Assembly (NCBI GenBank): GCA_006739055.1
Contig: AP019702.1
Coordinates: 3,993,388 to 4,057,387 of the forward strand
Direction of reading: 5' to 3'
Origin: Allostella vacuolata
Lineage (GTDB): Bacteria > Pseudomonadota > Alphaproteobacteria > ATCC43930 > Allostellaceae
DNA: 64,000 bases
The position numbers were made by a program, and so were the translations under genes. The notes beneath the pieces were generated by a model, which saw only the letters and a program-made list of their open reading frames with translations, was not told where the DNA came from and ran no database searches. Positions 42,192-52,018 of the stretch are shown here, one piece after another; positions within the stretch are counted from its first letter, which is position 1, and each line of letters opens with the position of its first letter.

Positions 42192-43116
42192 TCCGGTCCT
42201 TGAGCGCCTGGCAGGTCCGGCGCGCGGCTTCCGGGTCGCCGAACGGCCCGGCCTGGATGCGGTAGAAGACGCCCCGCGATTCGCCGAGGTCGACGCGCAC
42301 GATCTGCGACGACAGGCGTCCCAGGACGGCCGAATGGGCCGCCTTCATCTTCTCCCACTCCTGCTGCGCCGATTCCTGCGAGCGCACCGCGGCGAGCTGG
42401 ATGCGGTAGGCGCCGCCGGGGATGGGAGCCGGGGCGGTCGATGCGGCCGGAGGTGCGGCAGGCGGCGGCGGGGCTGGCGCGGCGGCGGCGGGCGGCGGTG
42501 CCGGCTGGGGAAGCGGCGTCGTCGCGGACGGCGCCGACGGCGGCGGGCGCAGCCCGGCCGGCGGCGCCAACTGGGTCGGAGCCAGCTGGCTCGGAGCCTG
42601 CGCTGCGGGAGCGGGCGGCGAAGGCCGGGCGGACGGCGGCGTCGCCGGCTGGACCGGCGCGGCCGGGGGCGGCGTCGGCGCCGCGGCCATGGGCGGCGCG
42701 ATCGGGGTGACGGGCGTGACCGGCGCCGAGGGCGGCGGGGCGACGGAGGTACGCGGGGCGACCGGGCGGGCGATCGGGGTCTCCGGCGGCGGCAGCATGC
42801 GCTCGACCATCGGCGCCGACGACGGCGCGCGGGCCACCTGGTCGTAGACCAGCTTGTCCTGGTGGGGCACCTTCATGCCGCCTGGCTCGGCCGGCCGTTC
42901 GCGGATCGGCGAGGGGTCGGCGCGCAGGATCGGCAGGGAACCGCCCCGGCCCTGGCTCAGCCCCTGGGTGTAGGCGTACCAGACGATGCCGCAGAAGGTC
43001 CCGATGACCGCCAGCGCCACCACCCCGATCAGCCACGGCCGCGCGCGCCGGTCGTCGCTGCCATAGTCCCGCCCGAGCGCGCGCTCGGCGGCGTCGTGAT
43101 TGAGTTCGATGGTCAT
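42163..43116 (-). CDS. SPOR-domain septal peptidoglycan-binding protein
   Basis: 317 residues. A cytosolic N-terminus is followed by a single membrane helix ([20 protein letters not shown], about 33-52), a Pro/Ala-rich linker to about 235, and a C-terminal SPOR domain ([20 protein letters not shown] to [19 protein letters not shown]). SPOR domains bind glycan strands lacking stem peptides at the division site. Start overlaps the argS stop by 4 bases. Confidence 0.92.
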   Translation of the reverse strand: MTIELNHDAAERALGRDYGSDDRRARPWLIGVVALAVIGTFCGIVWYAYTQGLSQGRGGSLPILRADPSPIRERPAEPGGMKVPHQDKLVYDQVARAPSSAPMVERMLPPPETPIARPVAPRTSVAPPPSAPVTPVTPIAPPMAAAPTPPPAAPVQPATPPSARPSPPAPAAQAPSQLAPTQLAPPAGLRPPPSAPSATTPLPQPAPPPAAAAPAPPPPAAPPAASTAPAPIPGGAYRIQLAAVRSQESAQQEWEKMKAAHSAVLGRLSSQIVRVDLGESRGVFYRIQAGPFGDPEAARRTCQALKDRNVSCLVVRP

Positions 43117-44870
43117 GCGCGCATCTCCTCGACGGGTTCGACGCCGAACACCCGGAGCCCCGACGCAATGACCAGGGCAAACGCCTGGACCAGAGCCAAT
43201 CGGGCCAACGTCAGGTTTTCGTCATCCCGCACTAGAAAGCGAAGACTTGCGTCGTCTTTCCCCTTGTTCCACAACATATGGTAGGAACTGGCCAGATCAT
43301 AGAGGAAAAACGCTATTCTGTGCGGCTCATGCGCCTCGGCCGCGCTCTCCACGATGCGCGGCCACTGCGCCATTTGGCGAATCAGGACCAACTCTGCCGG
43401 GTCCGAAATCCCGTCCAATTGTACCCCGGCCAGGGCCGCCGGGGAAAGGTCGGCGGCAGCCAACTTTTCGCGCGCGTGGCGCAGGACCGAATGCGCGCGG
43501 GCGTGGGAATACTGGACGTAGAAGACCGGGTTGTCCTTCGACTGCTCGCGCACCCGGGCGAGATCGAAGTCGAGCGTCTCGGTGTTCTTGCGGGTCAGCA
43601 TGATGAAGCGGACGACGTCGCGCCCGACCGCATCGACCACTTCGCGCAGGGTGACGAAGGTGCCGGCGCGCTTCGACATCTTCACCGGCTCGCCATCGTC
43701 CATCAGGTTGACGAGCTGGCAGATCTTGACGTCGAGCGCCGCCTCGCCGCCGGTGACGGCCGCCACCGCCGACTGCATGCGCTTGACGTAGCCGCCATGG
43801 TCGGCGCCCCAGACGTCGATCTGGGTCGCGAAGCCGCGGCGGAACTTGTCGAAATGATAGGCGATGTCGGCCGCGAAATAGGTCCAGCTGCCGTCCGACT
43901 TGCGCAGCGGGCGGTCGACGTCGTCGCCGGATTGGGTGGCCCGGAACAGGGTCTGCGGCCGCGGCTCCCAGTCGTCGGGCTGCTTGCCCTTGGGGGCTTC
44001 CAGCACGCCCGTATAGAGCAGGCCGCGGGCCTCCAGCACCTCCAGCGCGCGCTCGATGGCGCCCGAATCGACCAGGCTGCGCTCGGAGGTGAAGATGTCA
44101 TGCCGCACGCCCAGCGCCTGCAGGTCGTCGCGGATCAGCGCCATCATCCCGTCGATGGCGCGGCGCCGGAAGACCGGCAGCCATTCCTCCGTCGGCGCGG
44201 CGAGCCAGCGGTCGCCGTCCTGGGCGGCCAGTTCCTCGCCGAGGGCGCGCAGGTAGTCGCCCGGATAGAGCCCTTCGGGGATCGCCCCGATCTCCTCGCC
44301 CAGCGCCTCGCGGTAGCGCATGTGGGTGGAGGCGGCCAGCACGTCGACCTGCCCGCCGGCATCGTTGATGTAGTATTCCCGGGTGACGGCGTAGCCCGCC
44401 TTCTCCAGCAGGGCGGCGAGCGCGTCGCCGACCACCGCGCCCCGGGCATGGCCGATATGCATGGGCCCGGTCGGGTTGGCCGAGACATACTCGACGTTGA
44501 CGGCCCGTCCCTGCCCCATCGCCGAATCGCCATAGGCGGTCCCGGCCCGCAGCACGTCGCGGATGCGCTCGCGCCAGAATGCCGGGGTCAGGCGCAGATT
44601 GAGGAAGCCGGGATTGGCGATCTCCACCGCCACCACGCCCTCGCCGTCGGCCAGCGCCCCCGCCACCATCTCGGCGAGGGCGCGCGGGTTGCTGCGCGCG
44701 GGCTTGGCCAGGACCATGGCCACGTTCGACGACAGGTCGCCATGGGCGGGATCGCGCGGCGGCTCGACGACGACGCGCGACAGGTCGAGGTCGGCCGGCA
44801 GGCGGCCCGCGGCCTGGAGGGTGCCGACGGCAGCGAGGACCCGGTCGCGGAAATGGTGAAAGACGTTCAT
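43113..44870 (-). CDS. argS: Arginyl-tRNA synthetase
   Basis: Class I synthetase charging tRNA-Arg, 585 residues. The N-terminal additional domain starts [16 protein letters not shown]. The HIGH motif appears as [24 protein letters not shown] is present in [15 protein letters not shown]. The C-terminal anticodon-binding helical domain runs from about 460. It lies 39 bases after dgt and overlaps the SPOR gene by 4 bases. Confidence 0.98.
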   Translation of the reverse strand: MNVFHHFRDRVLAAVGTLQAAGRLPADLDLSRVVVEPPRDPAHGDLSSNVAMVLAKPARSNPRALAEMVAGALADGEGVVAVEIANPGFLNLRLTPAFWRERIRDVLRAGTAYGDSAMGQGRAVNVEYVSANPTGPMHIGHARGAVVGDALAALLEKAGYAVTREYYINDAGGQVDVLAASTHMRYREALGEEIGAIPEGLYPGDYLRALGEELAAQDGDRWLAAPTEEWLPVFRRRAIDGMMALIRDDLQALGVRHDIFTSERSLVDSGAIERALEVLEARGLLYTGVLEAPKGKQPDDWEPRPQTLFRATQSGDDVDRPLRKSDGSWTYFAADIAYHFDKFRRGFATQIDVWGADHGGYVKRMQSAVAAVTGGEAALDVKICQLVNLMDDGEPVKMSKRAGTFVTLREVVDAVGRDVVRFIMLTRKNTETLDFDLARVREQSKDNPVFYVQYSHARAHSVLRHAREKLAAADLSPAALAGVQLDGISDPAELVLIRQMAQWPRIVESAAEAHEPHRIAFFLYDLASSYHMLWNKGKDDASLRFLVRDDENLTLARLALVQAFALVIASGLRVFGVEPVEEMRA

Positions 44871-44909
44871 TGGCTCCGTATGCCCCGATTCCCCTGCGAT
44901 TGTCCCGCG

Positions 44910-46100
44910 TCAGGTGCGCGCATGGACGTCGAACAGGCGGGTATGTTCGTCCAGCGCGAAGCGATCGGTCATGCCGGCGACATAGTCGGCGACCACGCGC
45001 ACGGTGCGCGCCGTCCCCGGCTCCCCCGCCTGGGCCCGCCAGTCGGTCGGCAGGCAGTTCGGCTCCGCCACCAGCAGGCCGAACAGGTCGCGCACCACCC
45101 GGCGCGCCTTGCTCGCCATCCGGTTCACCCGGTAGTGGCGATACATGCGCTCGAAGAGGAAGGCCTTCAATGCCCGGTCGTGGGTGCGCATGGTCTCGCT
45201 GAACCCGACCACCGGCCGGCCGGCGGCGCGGATGTCGTCGACCGAGCGGGGCGCGAGCTCGGCCAGGCGGCGGCGGGTCTCCCCCAGCAGGTCGTTGGCC
45301 ATGCGGTCGATCATGCGCCGCACCCCCTCGTGGATGAGGCGCGCCGGCTCGATGCCGGGATGGGCCCGCGTCACCTCGCCGAAGATCGGCCCGGCCAGCG
45401 GCACGTCGGCCAGGTCGTCGAGCGCGAACAGGCCGGCGCGCAGCCCGTCGTCGATGTCGTGGTTGTTGTAGGCGATGTCGTCCGCCAGGGCGGCCACCTG
45501 CGCCTCGGCGCTGGGCCAGCCGTCGAGGCCGAGCGGACAGTCCCGGTCGAAGGCGGCGATGGTCGGCGGCACCGTGCCCATGGTCGGCGGCACCGTGCCC
45601 GCCGCCAGCGGGCCGTTGTGCTTGACCGTGCCCTCCAGCGTCTCCCAGGTCAGGTTGAGCCCGTCGAAGGCGACGTAGCGGCGTTCCAGCTGGGTCAGCA
45701 CCCGGAAGGTCTGGTCGTTGTGGCTGAAGCCGCCGAAGGCCGCCATGGCGGTGTCGAGCGCCTCCTCCCCCGCATGGCCGAAGGGCGTGTGGCCGAGGTC
45801 GTGGCCAAGCGCGACCGCCTCCGCCAGGTCCTCGTTCAGGCCGAGCGCGCGGGCCAGGGAGCGGGCGATCTGCGCCACCTCGATCGAGTGGGTCAGGCGG
45901 GTGCGGTAGTGGTCGCCCTCGTGGTTGACGAACACCTGGGTCTTGTATTCCAGCCGCCGGAACGCCGCGGAATGGATGATCCGGTCGCGGTCGCGCTGGA
46001 AGGCGGTGCGGGTGGCGCTCTCCGCCTCCGCGACGCGGCGCCCGCGCGACTCCTCCGGCCGGCAGGCATACGGGGCAGGACCGGGGGCGGCTGGAGCCAT
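44910..46100 (-). CDS. dgt: dGTPase-like HD-domain phosphohydrolase
   Basis: 396 residues from the ATG at 46100. HD-domain residues are visible in FRRLEYKTQVFV, RTRLTHSIEVAQIARSLA and ALGHDLGHTPFGHAGE, with DDIAYNNHDIDDGL carrying the later Asp. The family hydrolyses dNTPs to nucleosides and triphosphate, controlling dNTP pools. A perfect duplication of 21 bases (45559-45600) inserts a second GTVPPTM-like heptapeptide mid-protein. First gene of the long minus-strand block that continues through argS. Confidence 0.93.
   Translation of the reverse strand: MAPAAPGPAPYACRPEESRGRRVAEAESATRTAFQRDRDRIIHSAAFRRLEYKTQVFVNHEGDHYRTRLTHSIEVAQIARSLARALGLNEDLAEAVALGHDLGHTPFGHAGEEALDTAMAAFGGFSHNDQTFRVLTQLERRYVAFDGLNLTWETLEGTVKHNGPLAAGTVPPTMGTVPPTIAAFDRDCPLGLDGWPSAEAQVAALADDIAYNNHDIDDGLRAGLFALDDLADVPLAGPIFGEVTRAHPGIEPARLIHEGVRRMIDRMANDLLGETRRRLAELAPRSVDDIRAAGRPVVGFSETMRTHDRALKAFLFERMYRHYRVNRMASKARRVVRDLFGLLVAEPNCLPTDWRAQAGEPGTARTVRVVADYVAGMTDRFALDEHTRLFDVHART
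45559..45600. repeat. Perfect 2 x 21-bp tandem duplication within dgt
   Basis: Two identical 21-base units are adjacent and in frame, so the protein contains GTVPPTM then GTVPPTI. Perfect identity suggests recent origin. The position is in a loop-like stretch between HPLGDL-type helices of the HD fold, so function is probably retained. Confidence 0.9.
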
Positions 46101-46149
46101 GTCGGGCCGGAACCTATCGAATGGGGAGCCGCCCGGGAAGTCCCGCCCT

Positions 46150-46178
46150 TTGACAGCGGCCGCAGACCCATTACATAT
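46150..46178 (+). promoter_or_regulatory. Promoter of erpA
   Basis: A perfect -35 TTGACA (46150-46155) is followed after 16-17 bases by TACATAT (46172-46178), a fair -10 in a GC-rich genome. Transcription would begin about 15 bases before the erpA ATG, leaving just room for the ribosome site GAGG at 46190-46193. Confidence 0.6.
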
Positions 46179-46199
46179 GGCTTCCCGAGCGAGGATCCC

Positions 46200-46556
46200 A
46201 TGCCCGAAGGCACTTCCGTGATTGACGACCGCCGGATGACGGTCACCGAGAACGCCGCCCGCCGCATCCGCGAGCTGCAGGAACAGGACGAGTTCAAGGG
46301 CATGTTCCTGCGCATCGCCGTGTCCGGCGGCGGATGCTCCGGCTTCCAGTACGGCTTCACGTTCGACGACCAGCGCAACGAGGACGACCGCCAGTTCGCC
46401 CAGCACGGCGTCGAGGTGGTGGTCGACGATACCTCGCTCGACCTGCTGAACGGCGCGGCCGTCGACTATGTCGAGGAGATGGTGGGCGCGGCCTTCCGCA
46501 TCACCAACCCCAACGCCACCTCGTCCTGCGGCTGCGGAAGCTCGTTCGCGATCTGA
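46200..46556 (+). CDS. erpA: Iron-sulfur cluster insertion protein ErpA
   Basis: A-type Fe-S carrier that delivers clusters to apo-enzymes. 118 residues. MTVTENAARRIRELQEQDEF and FLRIAVSGGGCSGFQYGF carry the first conserved Cys. The C-terminal TSSCGCGSSF holds the CxC pair, so all three ligands are present. The start is set by GAGG 6 bases upstream and the promoter at 46150. It is divergent from dgt and followed closely by xth. Confidence 0.96.
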   Translation: MPEGTSVIDDRRMTVTENAARRIRELQEQDEFKGMFLRIAVSGGGCSGFQYGFTFDDQRNEDDRQFAQHGVEVVVDDTSLDLLNGAAVDYVEEMVGAAFRITNPNATSSCGCGSSFAI

Positions 46557-46584
46557 TGGGGCACCGTCAGATGGGGTGGCGCCG

Positions 46585-47355
46585 GTGAAGATCGCCACCT
46601 GGAACGTCAATTCGGTCAAGGCCCGGCTGCCCAACCTGGTGCAGTGGCTGGGCGAGGCGCGGCCCGACGTGCTCCTGCTGCAGGAGCTGAAATGCGTCGA
46701 CGAGGCCTTCCCGGCGGCCGAGGTCGAGGATCTCGGCTATAACGTCGCCACCCACGGCCAGAAGACCTACAACGGGGTCGCGATCCTGGCGAAGAGCCCG
46801 ATCGAGGACGTGGTCCGCGGCCTGCCCGGCAACCCCGACGACCTGCAGGCGCGCTACATCGAGGCGACCGTGTCGGGTGTGCGGGTTGCCTCCATCTACC
46901 TGCCGAACGGCAACCCGGCACCGGGCGAGAAGTTCGCCTACAAGCTCGCCTGGATGGACCGGCTGATCCCGCATGCCCGCGCCCTGCTGGCGGCCGAGGA
47001 GACCTTCGTGCTGGCCGGCGACTACAATGTCTGCCCGACCGACGACGACGTCTACGACCCGGTCAAGTGGGCGGACGACGCGCTGTGCCGGCCGGAAAGC
47101 CGGGCACGCTTCCGCACCCTCCTTCATCTCGGCCTGACCGACGCCTTCCGGTCCCTGCATCCCGAGCCGCACCAGTATTCCTACTGGGACTATGTCCAGG
47201 GCCGCTGGTACCGCGACGAGGGGCTGCGCATCGACCACCTGCTGCTGTCGCCGCAGGCAGCCGACCGCCTGCTCGAGGCCGGCATCGACAAGGAGCCGCG
47301 TGGCCGCGAGCGCGCCTCCGACCACACCCCGGTCTGGTGCACGCTGGCGGCCTGA
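46585..47355 (+). CDS. xth: Exodeoxyribonuclease III
   Basis: AP endonuclease / 3'-5' exonuclease of base excision repair, 256 residues. Start is GTG 46585 (GTG at 46576 is possible), giving VKIATWNVNSVKARLPNL. LLLQELKC provides the metal-binding Glu, LAGDYNVCPTDDDVYDP the catalytic Asp-Asn, and ASDHTPVWCTL the terminal Asp-His. It follows erpA by 28 bases and ends just before a long terminator hairpin. Confidence 0.96.
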   Translation: MKIATWNVNSVKARLPNLVQWLGEARPDVLLLQELKCVDEAFPAAEVEDLGYNVATHGQKTYNGVAILAKSPIEDVVRGLPGNPDDLQARYIEATVSGVRVASIYLPNGNPAPGEKFAYKLAWMDRLIPHARALLAAEETFVLAGDYNVCPTDDDVYDPVKWADDALCRPESRARFRTLLHLGLTDAFRSLHPEPHQYSYWDYVQGRWYRDEGLRIDHLLLSPQAADRLLEAGIDKEPRGRERASDHTPVWCTLAA

Positions 47356-47358
47356 AGG

Positions 47359-47394
47359 GCGGCTCCCGGTCCGGCTGGCCGGACCGGGAGCCGC
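47359..47394. terminator. Long perfect hairpin between xth and the M81 gene
   Basis: GCGGCTCCCGGTCCGG (starting at 47359) pairs perfectly with its partner ending at 47394: 16 bp around a 4-base loop, with no mismatch. It begins 4 bases after the xth stop and ends 4 bases before the stop of the convergent M81 gene. It has no T-run on either side; a bidirectional terminator is the likely role. Confidence 0.75.
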
Positions 47395-47397
47395 GCA

Positions 47398-48906
47398 TCA
47401 CGCCGCGGGTGCCACGAACTGCGGGCCGCCCGGGTTGATCCGCACGCCCTCGCGCAGGCGGGTGAAGGGCAGGTTGGCGGGGTCGACGATCATCGGGCCG
47501 GGCGCTTCGACCACCAGGATGGTCTCGGCGATCGGCTGGAAGTCGGCGCGGAAATGCACCGAGCTCTTGAGGCCGAGGATCGCCGTCTTCGTCGGCTCGA
47601 TGCCGACATGGCGGAACATCTCCTGGTCGGCCGCCTGGCACTTCTTGGACGAGACCGCGATCCGCACGCCGCCGATCGACAGGCAGGCCATCAGGCCCAG
47701 CGCCATGTGGGCGCCGCCGTAGAACGGGCCGGTGCAGGTGAATTCGCCGTTGCCCAGCTTCTCGACCCGGAAGTCCGCCTCGACCGGCTCGATGCCGGCG
47801 ACGCCGGAGACCGCGCCCAGCTTGAGGCGGATCGTGGCGCCCTCGCCCGCGGCGTGCGCCGCCTTGGCCGAGGCCGGGTCCCACAACAGGCCGAGGGCCG
47901 CGTTCTGGGCGTCGTTGCGGATCATCGCGGCCAGGAGGCCGGTGGTGTCGGAGTTGCCGCCGGCACCGGGATTGTCCTGGGTGTCCGCGATGACGACCGG
48001 CTTGGAAGCGCCCTCGGCCAGGCGAGCCGCCTCCTGCACCACCGAATCCGGGTCGTAGAGCTTGCCGGCGAAGGCCATCTCGGCCTCGGCCACCGCCGCC
48101 GTCATCCGGTCGGCCGCCTCGTCGGCCGCCGCCTGGGTCCAGCCATAGGCCAGCACCGCCGGCCCGCAATGGTGGATGTCGGCCGCCGGAAACCCGGGGG
48201 TGAACGAGACCGACAGCACGTCGTCGCCTTCCAGCGCGGCGCAGAAGGCGTAGAGCGACTGGCCCGGCTCGATGAAGGTGCACTGCCAGGTGAGCGGGAT
48301 CAGGAACGGCAGCTGGCGATAGGCTTTGTAGACCGGCCGCTTCTCCTTCAGCGCCCGGTCCAGCATGGCCGCGGCGCGCCCGCCCGTCTCCGCCATGTCG
48401 ACGTGGGGATAGGTGCGGTAGGCGACCATCAGGTCGGAGAACTCGACCATCTCCGGGGTCGTGTTGGAATGCAGGTCGAGGCTGGTGAAGACCGGGATGT
48501 CCGGCCCGACGATCGCCCGCACCCGGCGCAGCAGCTCGCCCTCGCCATCCTCGAACTGCTCGACCGCCATGGCGCCGTGCAGGTCGAGATAGACCGCGTC
48601 GTAGGGCCCCTGGGAGGCGAGGTCGCCGACGATCATCGCCGAGATGCGCTCGAACGCATCCTGGGTGACGTAGGAGGACGGCACCGCGGCGGCCCAGACG
48701 ATCGGCACCACCGCGTGGCCGCGCTTCTGCAGCACCTCGATCGCGCCCGCCATCGGCAGGTTCATGCCGTGGACCCGGGCCGGCAGCTCGTTGCCGCGCA
48801 GCAGGGGCGGCCAGCCGCCGCCCTCGACGAAGGCCTGGTAGGTCGCCCTGGCCGGCGCAAAGGTGTTCGTTTCGTGCTGGAAGCCTGCGACCGCGATGCG
48901 CGCCAT
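47398..48906 (-). CDS. M81 family metallopeptidase, MlrC (microcystinase C) type
   Basis: 502 residues. The N-terminus MARIAVAGFQHETNTFAP is the family hallmark with the first zinc His. VYLDLHGAMAVEQFEDGEGE and FTSLDLHSNTTPEMV supply further metal ligands, and IADTQDNPGAGGNSDTTGLL is the C-terminal conserved segment. MlrC was named for degradation of linearised microcystin products, but most relatives have unknown peptide substrates. No mlrA/B/D neighbours are present, so a microcystin role should not be assumed. Single transcription unit with a promoter in 48907-49125. Confidence 0.92.
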   Translation of the reverse strand: MARIAVAGFQHETNTFAPARATYQAFVEGGGWPPLLRGNELPARVHGMNLPMAGAIEVLQKRGHAVVPIVWAAAVPSSYVTQDAFERISAMIVGDLASQGPYDAVYLDLHGAMAVEQFEDGEGELLRRVRAIVGPDIPVFTSLDLHSNTTPEMVEFSDLMVAYRTYPHVDMAETGGRAAAMLDRALKEKRPVYKAYRQLPFLIPLTWQCTFIEPGQSLYAFCAALEGDDVLSVSFTPGFPAADIHHCGPAVLAYGWTQAAADEAADRMTAAVAEAEMAFAGKLYDPDSVVQEAARLAEGASKPVVIADTQDNPGAGGNSDTTGLLAAMIRNDAQNAALGLLWDPASAKAAHAAGEGATIRLKLGAVSGVAGIEPVEADFRVEKLGNGEFTCTGPFYGGAHMALGLMACLSIGGVRIAVSSKKCQAADQEMFRHVGIEPTKTAILGLKSSVHFRADFQPIAETILVVEAPGPMIVDPANLPFTRLREGVRINPGGPQFVAPAA

Positions 48907-49125
48907 TCCCTACCCCTTACCGTCCGTCAGATTGCCGGTACCCGGCTCTGGAACCGATGGTCGCCACGCCTTGCGCCGGCGATCAAGCAAATTTGCCACA
49001 GGTGTCGTCGGCCTGCCGCGCCCCCTCGACCCGCCACGGGAACGACACCGGTTTGTCACCGTTGGCTCCTAGCTTTCCCGGAGCGAATCAACCCCTCGGT
49101 CGGCCGACAGCCGGAGTCTCGAGCC

Positions 49126-49239
49126 ATGAGCAGCCTGCGGATGATCTACGCCACCCTCAAGCGCCGGGTCACCGACGCCCACCGGCGCCGCCTGTTCCAG
49201 CACTGGCGCAACGAGCGCGAGGCCCGCCGCGGCGAGTGA
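49126..49239 (+). CDS. 37-residue basic small protein
   Basis: A 37-codon frame starting MSSLRMIYATLKRRVTDAHR and ending REARRGE is extremely Arg-rich and probably one helix. CGGAG lies about 10 bases before the ATG. It occupies the only gap between the M81 gene and valS, with its own upstream space (48907-49125), and ends just before a hairpin. No family recognised. It could be an RNA-binding or ribosome-associated peptide, or chance. Confidence 0.4.
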   Translation: MSSLRMIYATLKRRVTDAHRRRLFQHWRNEREARRGE

Positions 49240-49244
49240 TGGCC

Positions 49245-49266
49245 GCGGCCGCCGTCAGGCGGCCGC
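49245..49266. terminator. Hairpin overlapping the valS stop codon
   Basis: GCGGCCGCC and GGCGGCCGC form a perfect 9-bp stem with a GTCA loop. The loop holds the valS stop codon, read on the minus strand. No T-run is present, so terminator function is only likely from position, between convergent genes. Confidence 0.35.
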
Positions 49267-51939
49267 GATCCGGGCGAGTGCGGCCTCCAGCTTCGACTTC
49301 GCTTCCGCGGCGTTGGCGGCGCGCTCGCGCTGCTCCTCGACGATCTCCTCCGGCGCCTTGGCCATGAAGTCGGCGCTGCCGAGCTTCTTCTCGATCTTCG
49401 CGATCTCGTCGCCGAGCTTGCCGACCTCCTTGGCAAGCCGGGCGCGTTCCTTCGCAAGGTCGATGATGCCGGCGAGCGGCAGGGCGATGGTCGCCCCGTC
49501 GACCACCGACTGGGCGGCACCGGCCGGCGGGTCGCCCGCCACCAGCTCGATCGAGGCCAGACGGGCCAGCCGGCGGATCACGTCGCCATGGGTCGCCAGC
49601 CGCGCCTGCACGTCGGCCCCGGCATCCTTGATCAGCAGCGGCACTTCGGCTGCGACCGGCACGTTCATCTCGGCCCGGATGGTGCGGATCTCCGACACCA
49701 GGCGCACCACCCAGCCCATCTCGGCGGCGGCGGCCGGGTCCTGATAGCCCTCGCCATAGGTGGGCCAGGCCGAGGTGATGAGCGGCGCGCCGGCACCGTC
49801 GGTCAGCTGCTCGCGCAGCTCCTCGGTGATGTAGGGCATGACCGGGTGCAGCAGCAGCAGGATCTGGTCCAGCACCCAGGCGGTGGTCGTCCGGGTCTCG
49901 GCCGCGGCGGCGGCGTCGCCGCCGGCCAGGATCGGCTTGGTGAACTCCAGGTACCAGTCGCAGAAGGTGCCCCAGACGAACTGGTAGAGGACGTTGGCCA
50001 CGTCGTTGAAGCGATAGGCGGCGTATTCCTGCTCCAGGCGCTCCGCCGTGCGCGCCACCTCGCCCACGATCCAGCGGTTGACGGTGTGGGCGACCGCGTC
50101 GGGCGCGAAGCCGTCCTGGCGCTGGCAGCCGTTCATCTCGGCATAGCGGGCGGCGTTCCACAGCTTGGTCGCGAAGTTGCGGTAGCCCTCGACCCGGCTC
50201 TCGGCCAGCTTGATGTCGCGGCCGGGCGCGGCCAGTGCCGCCAGCGTGAAGCGCAGGGCATCGCAGCCGAAGCGGTCGATGAGGTCGAGCGGGTCGATGA
50301 CGTTGCCCTTCGACTTCGACATCTTCTGCCCGCGCGCGTCGCGGATGAGGGCGTGGATGTAGACGGTGCGGAAGGGCACGTCGCCCATGAAATGGATGCC
50401 CATCATCATCATCCGGGCGACCCAGAAGAAGATGATATCGAGGCCGGTCACCAGCACGTCGCCCGGATAGTAGCGGGCGAGCTCGGGCGTCTGCTCGGGC
50501 CAGCCGAGCGTCGAGAAAGGCCACAGGGCCGAGGAGAACCAGGTGTCGAGCACATCCGAATCGCGGGTGAGCTCGACCTCGCGGCCGAAATGCCGGCGCG
50601 CCGCCGCCACTGCCTCCGCCTCGGTCTCCTCGACGAAGATGGTGCCGTCGGGCGCGTACCAGGCCGGCACCTGGTGGCCCCACCAGAGCTGGCGCGACAC
50701 GCACCAGGGCTGGATGTTGCGCATCCACTCGAAGAAGGTGTTCTCCCACTGGCGCGGCACGAACACCGTCTCGCCCGACTCGACCGCCGCAATCGCCGGC
50801 TTCGCCAGCGTCGCGGCATCGACGTACCACTGGTCGGTCAGCCACGGCTCGATCGCCACGCCCGAGCGGTCGCCGTGCGGCACGGTGTGGGTGTGCGGCT
50901 CGATCTTCTCGACCAGGCCCAGAGCCTCCATGTCGGCGACGATGCGCCGGCGCGCCTCGTAGCGCTCCAGGCCGCGATAGGGCTCCGGCACCGAATCGAG
51001 CAGGCGCGCGTCGGCGTCGAAGATGTTGATTGCGGCCAGCCCGCAGCGGCGGCCGACCTCGAAATCGTTGAAGTCGTGGGCCGGGGTGATCTTGACCGCC
51101 CCCGTGCCCGTCTCCGGGTCCGCATACTCGTCGGCGACGATCGGGATGGCGCGGCCGACCAGCGGCAGGATGACGTTGCGCCCGACCAGGTCGCGGAAGC
51201 GCGCGTCCTCGGGGTGGACGGCGACGCCGGTGTCGCCCAGCATCGTCTCCGGCCTTGTGGTGGCGACGGTGATGTAGGTATCGGCCAGTCCCTCGACCGG
51301 ATAGCGGAAGTGCCAGAGATGGCCCTTCACCTCGCGCTGCTCGACCTCCAGGTCCGAAATCGCGGTGTGCAGCTTGGGGTCCCAGTTGACCAGCCGCTTG
51401 TCGCGGTAGATCAGGCCCTGGCGGTGCAGCTCGACGAACACCTTGCGCACCGCAGCGCTCAGGCCCGCATCCATGGTGAAGCGCTCGCGCGGCCAGTCGA
51501 GCGAGGCGCCGAGGCGGCGGAGCTGGCGGGTGATGGTGCCGCCGGACTCGGCCTTCCACTCCCACACCTTCTCGATGAAGGCGCCGCGGCCGATCGTGCG
51601 CGTGTTGCCGTCGGCGACGACGCCCGGCCGGTCGAGCACGATGCCCTTCCCGGCCAGCTGGCGCTCGACCACCATCTGGGTGGCGATGCCGGCATGGTCG
51701 GTGCCGGGCTGCCACAGGGCGTCGCGCCCGCGCATCCGGTGATAGCGGATGAGAGCGTCTTGGATGGTAACATCAAGCGCATGACCCATGTGCAGGCTGC
51801 CGGTGACGTTCGGCGGCGGGATCATGATCGTGTAGGGCTGCTTGGCCGATGCCGGGTCGGCGGCGAACGCGCCCGACTCTTCCCAGCGCTGGTAATGCTT
51901 CGCCTCGACCTCGGCCGGGCGGTACGTCTTCTCGATCAT
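49255..51939 (-). CDS. valS: Valyl-tRNA synthetase
   Basis: Class I synthetase, 894 residues. HIGH appears as [11 protein letters not shown] (residues 46-56). The CP1 editing domain follows ([19 protein letters not shown]). KMSKS is in [15 protein letters not shown]. The C-terminal coiled-coil arm (about 830-890; [20 protein letters not shown]) contacts the tRNA. Length and order are standard. It is transcribed away from the 37-residue frame and is followed upstream by popZ on the same strand. Confidence 0.98.
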   Translation of the reverse strand: MIEKTYRPAEVEAKHYQRWEESGAFAADPASAKQPYTIMIPPPNVTGSLHMGHALDVTIQDALIRYHRMRGRDALWQPGTDHAGIATQMVVERQLAGKGIVLDRPGVVADGNTRTIGRGAFIEKVWEWKAESGGTITRQLRRLGASLDWPRERFTMDAGLSAAVRKVFVELHRQGLIYRDKRLVNWDPKLHTAISDLEVEQREVKGHLWHFRYPVEGLADTYITVATTRPETMLGDTGVAVHPEDARFRDLVGRNVILPLVGRAIPIVADEYADPETGTGAVKITPAHDFNDFEVGRRCGLAAINIFDADARLLDSVPEPYRGLERYEARRRIVADMEALGLVEKIEPHTHTVPHGDRSGVAIEPWLTDQWYVDAATLAKPAIAAVESGETVFVPRQWENTFFEWMRNIQPWCVSRQLWWGHQVPAWYAPDGTIFVEETEAEAVAAARRHFGREVELTRDSDVLDTWFSSALWPFSTLGWPEQTPELARYYPGDVLVTGLDIIFFWVARMMMMGIHFMGDVPFRTVYIHALIRDARGQKMSKSKGNVIDPLDLIDRFGCDALRFTLAALAAPGRDIKLAESRVEGYRNFATKLWNAARYAEMNGCQRQDGFAPDAVAHTVNRWIVGEVARTAERLEQEYAAYRFNDVANVLYQFVWGTFCDWYLEFTKPILAGGDAAAAAETRTTTAWVLDQILLLLHPVMPYITEELREQLTDGAGAPLITSAWPTYGEGYQDPAAAAEMGWVVRLVSEIRTIRAEMNVPVAAEVPLLIKDAGADVQARLATHGDVIRRLARLASIELVAGDPPAGAAQSVVDGATIALPLAGIIDLAKERARLAKEVGKLGDEIAKIEKKLGSADFMAKAPEEIVEEQRERAANAAEAKSKLEAALARIAAA

Positions 51940-52018
51940 CGGCTAGAAAACCCCGTTTCCCGAAATCGCCGGCCGCGGTGCGGCTTGCGGCGGCCCGACT
52001 TCGGCGCAAATCCTGGCG

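Noticed and set aside
43278-46199. Plus-strand frame running from argS through dgt into erpA
   Set aside because: Only its last part, from 46200, is erpA; the rest is antisense to argS and dgt.
47554-49125. Plus-strand frame opposite the M81 gene leading into the 37-residue frame
   Set aside because: Antisense shadow; only the last 37 codons lie in non-coding DNA with a ribosome site.
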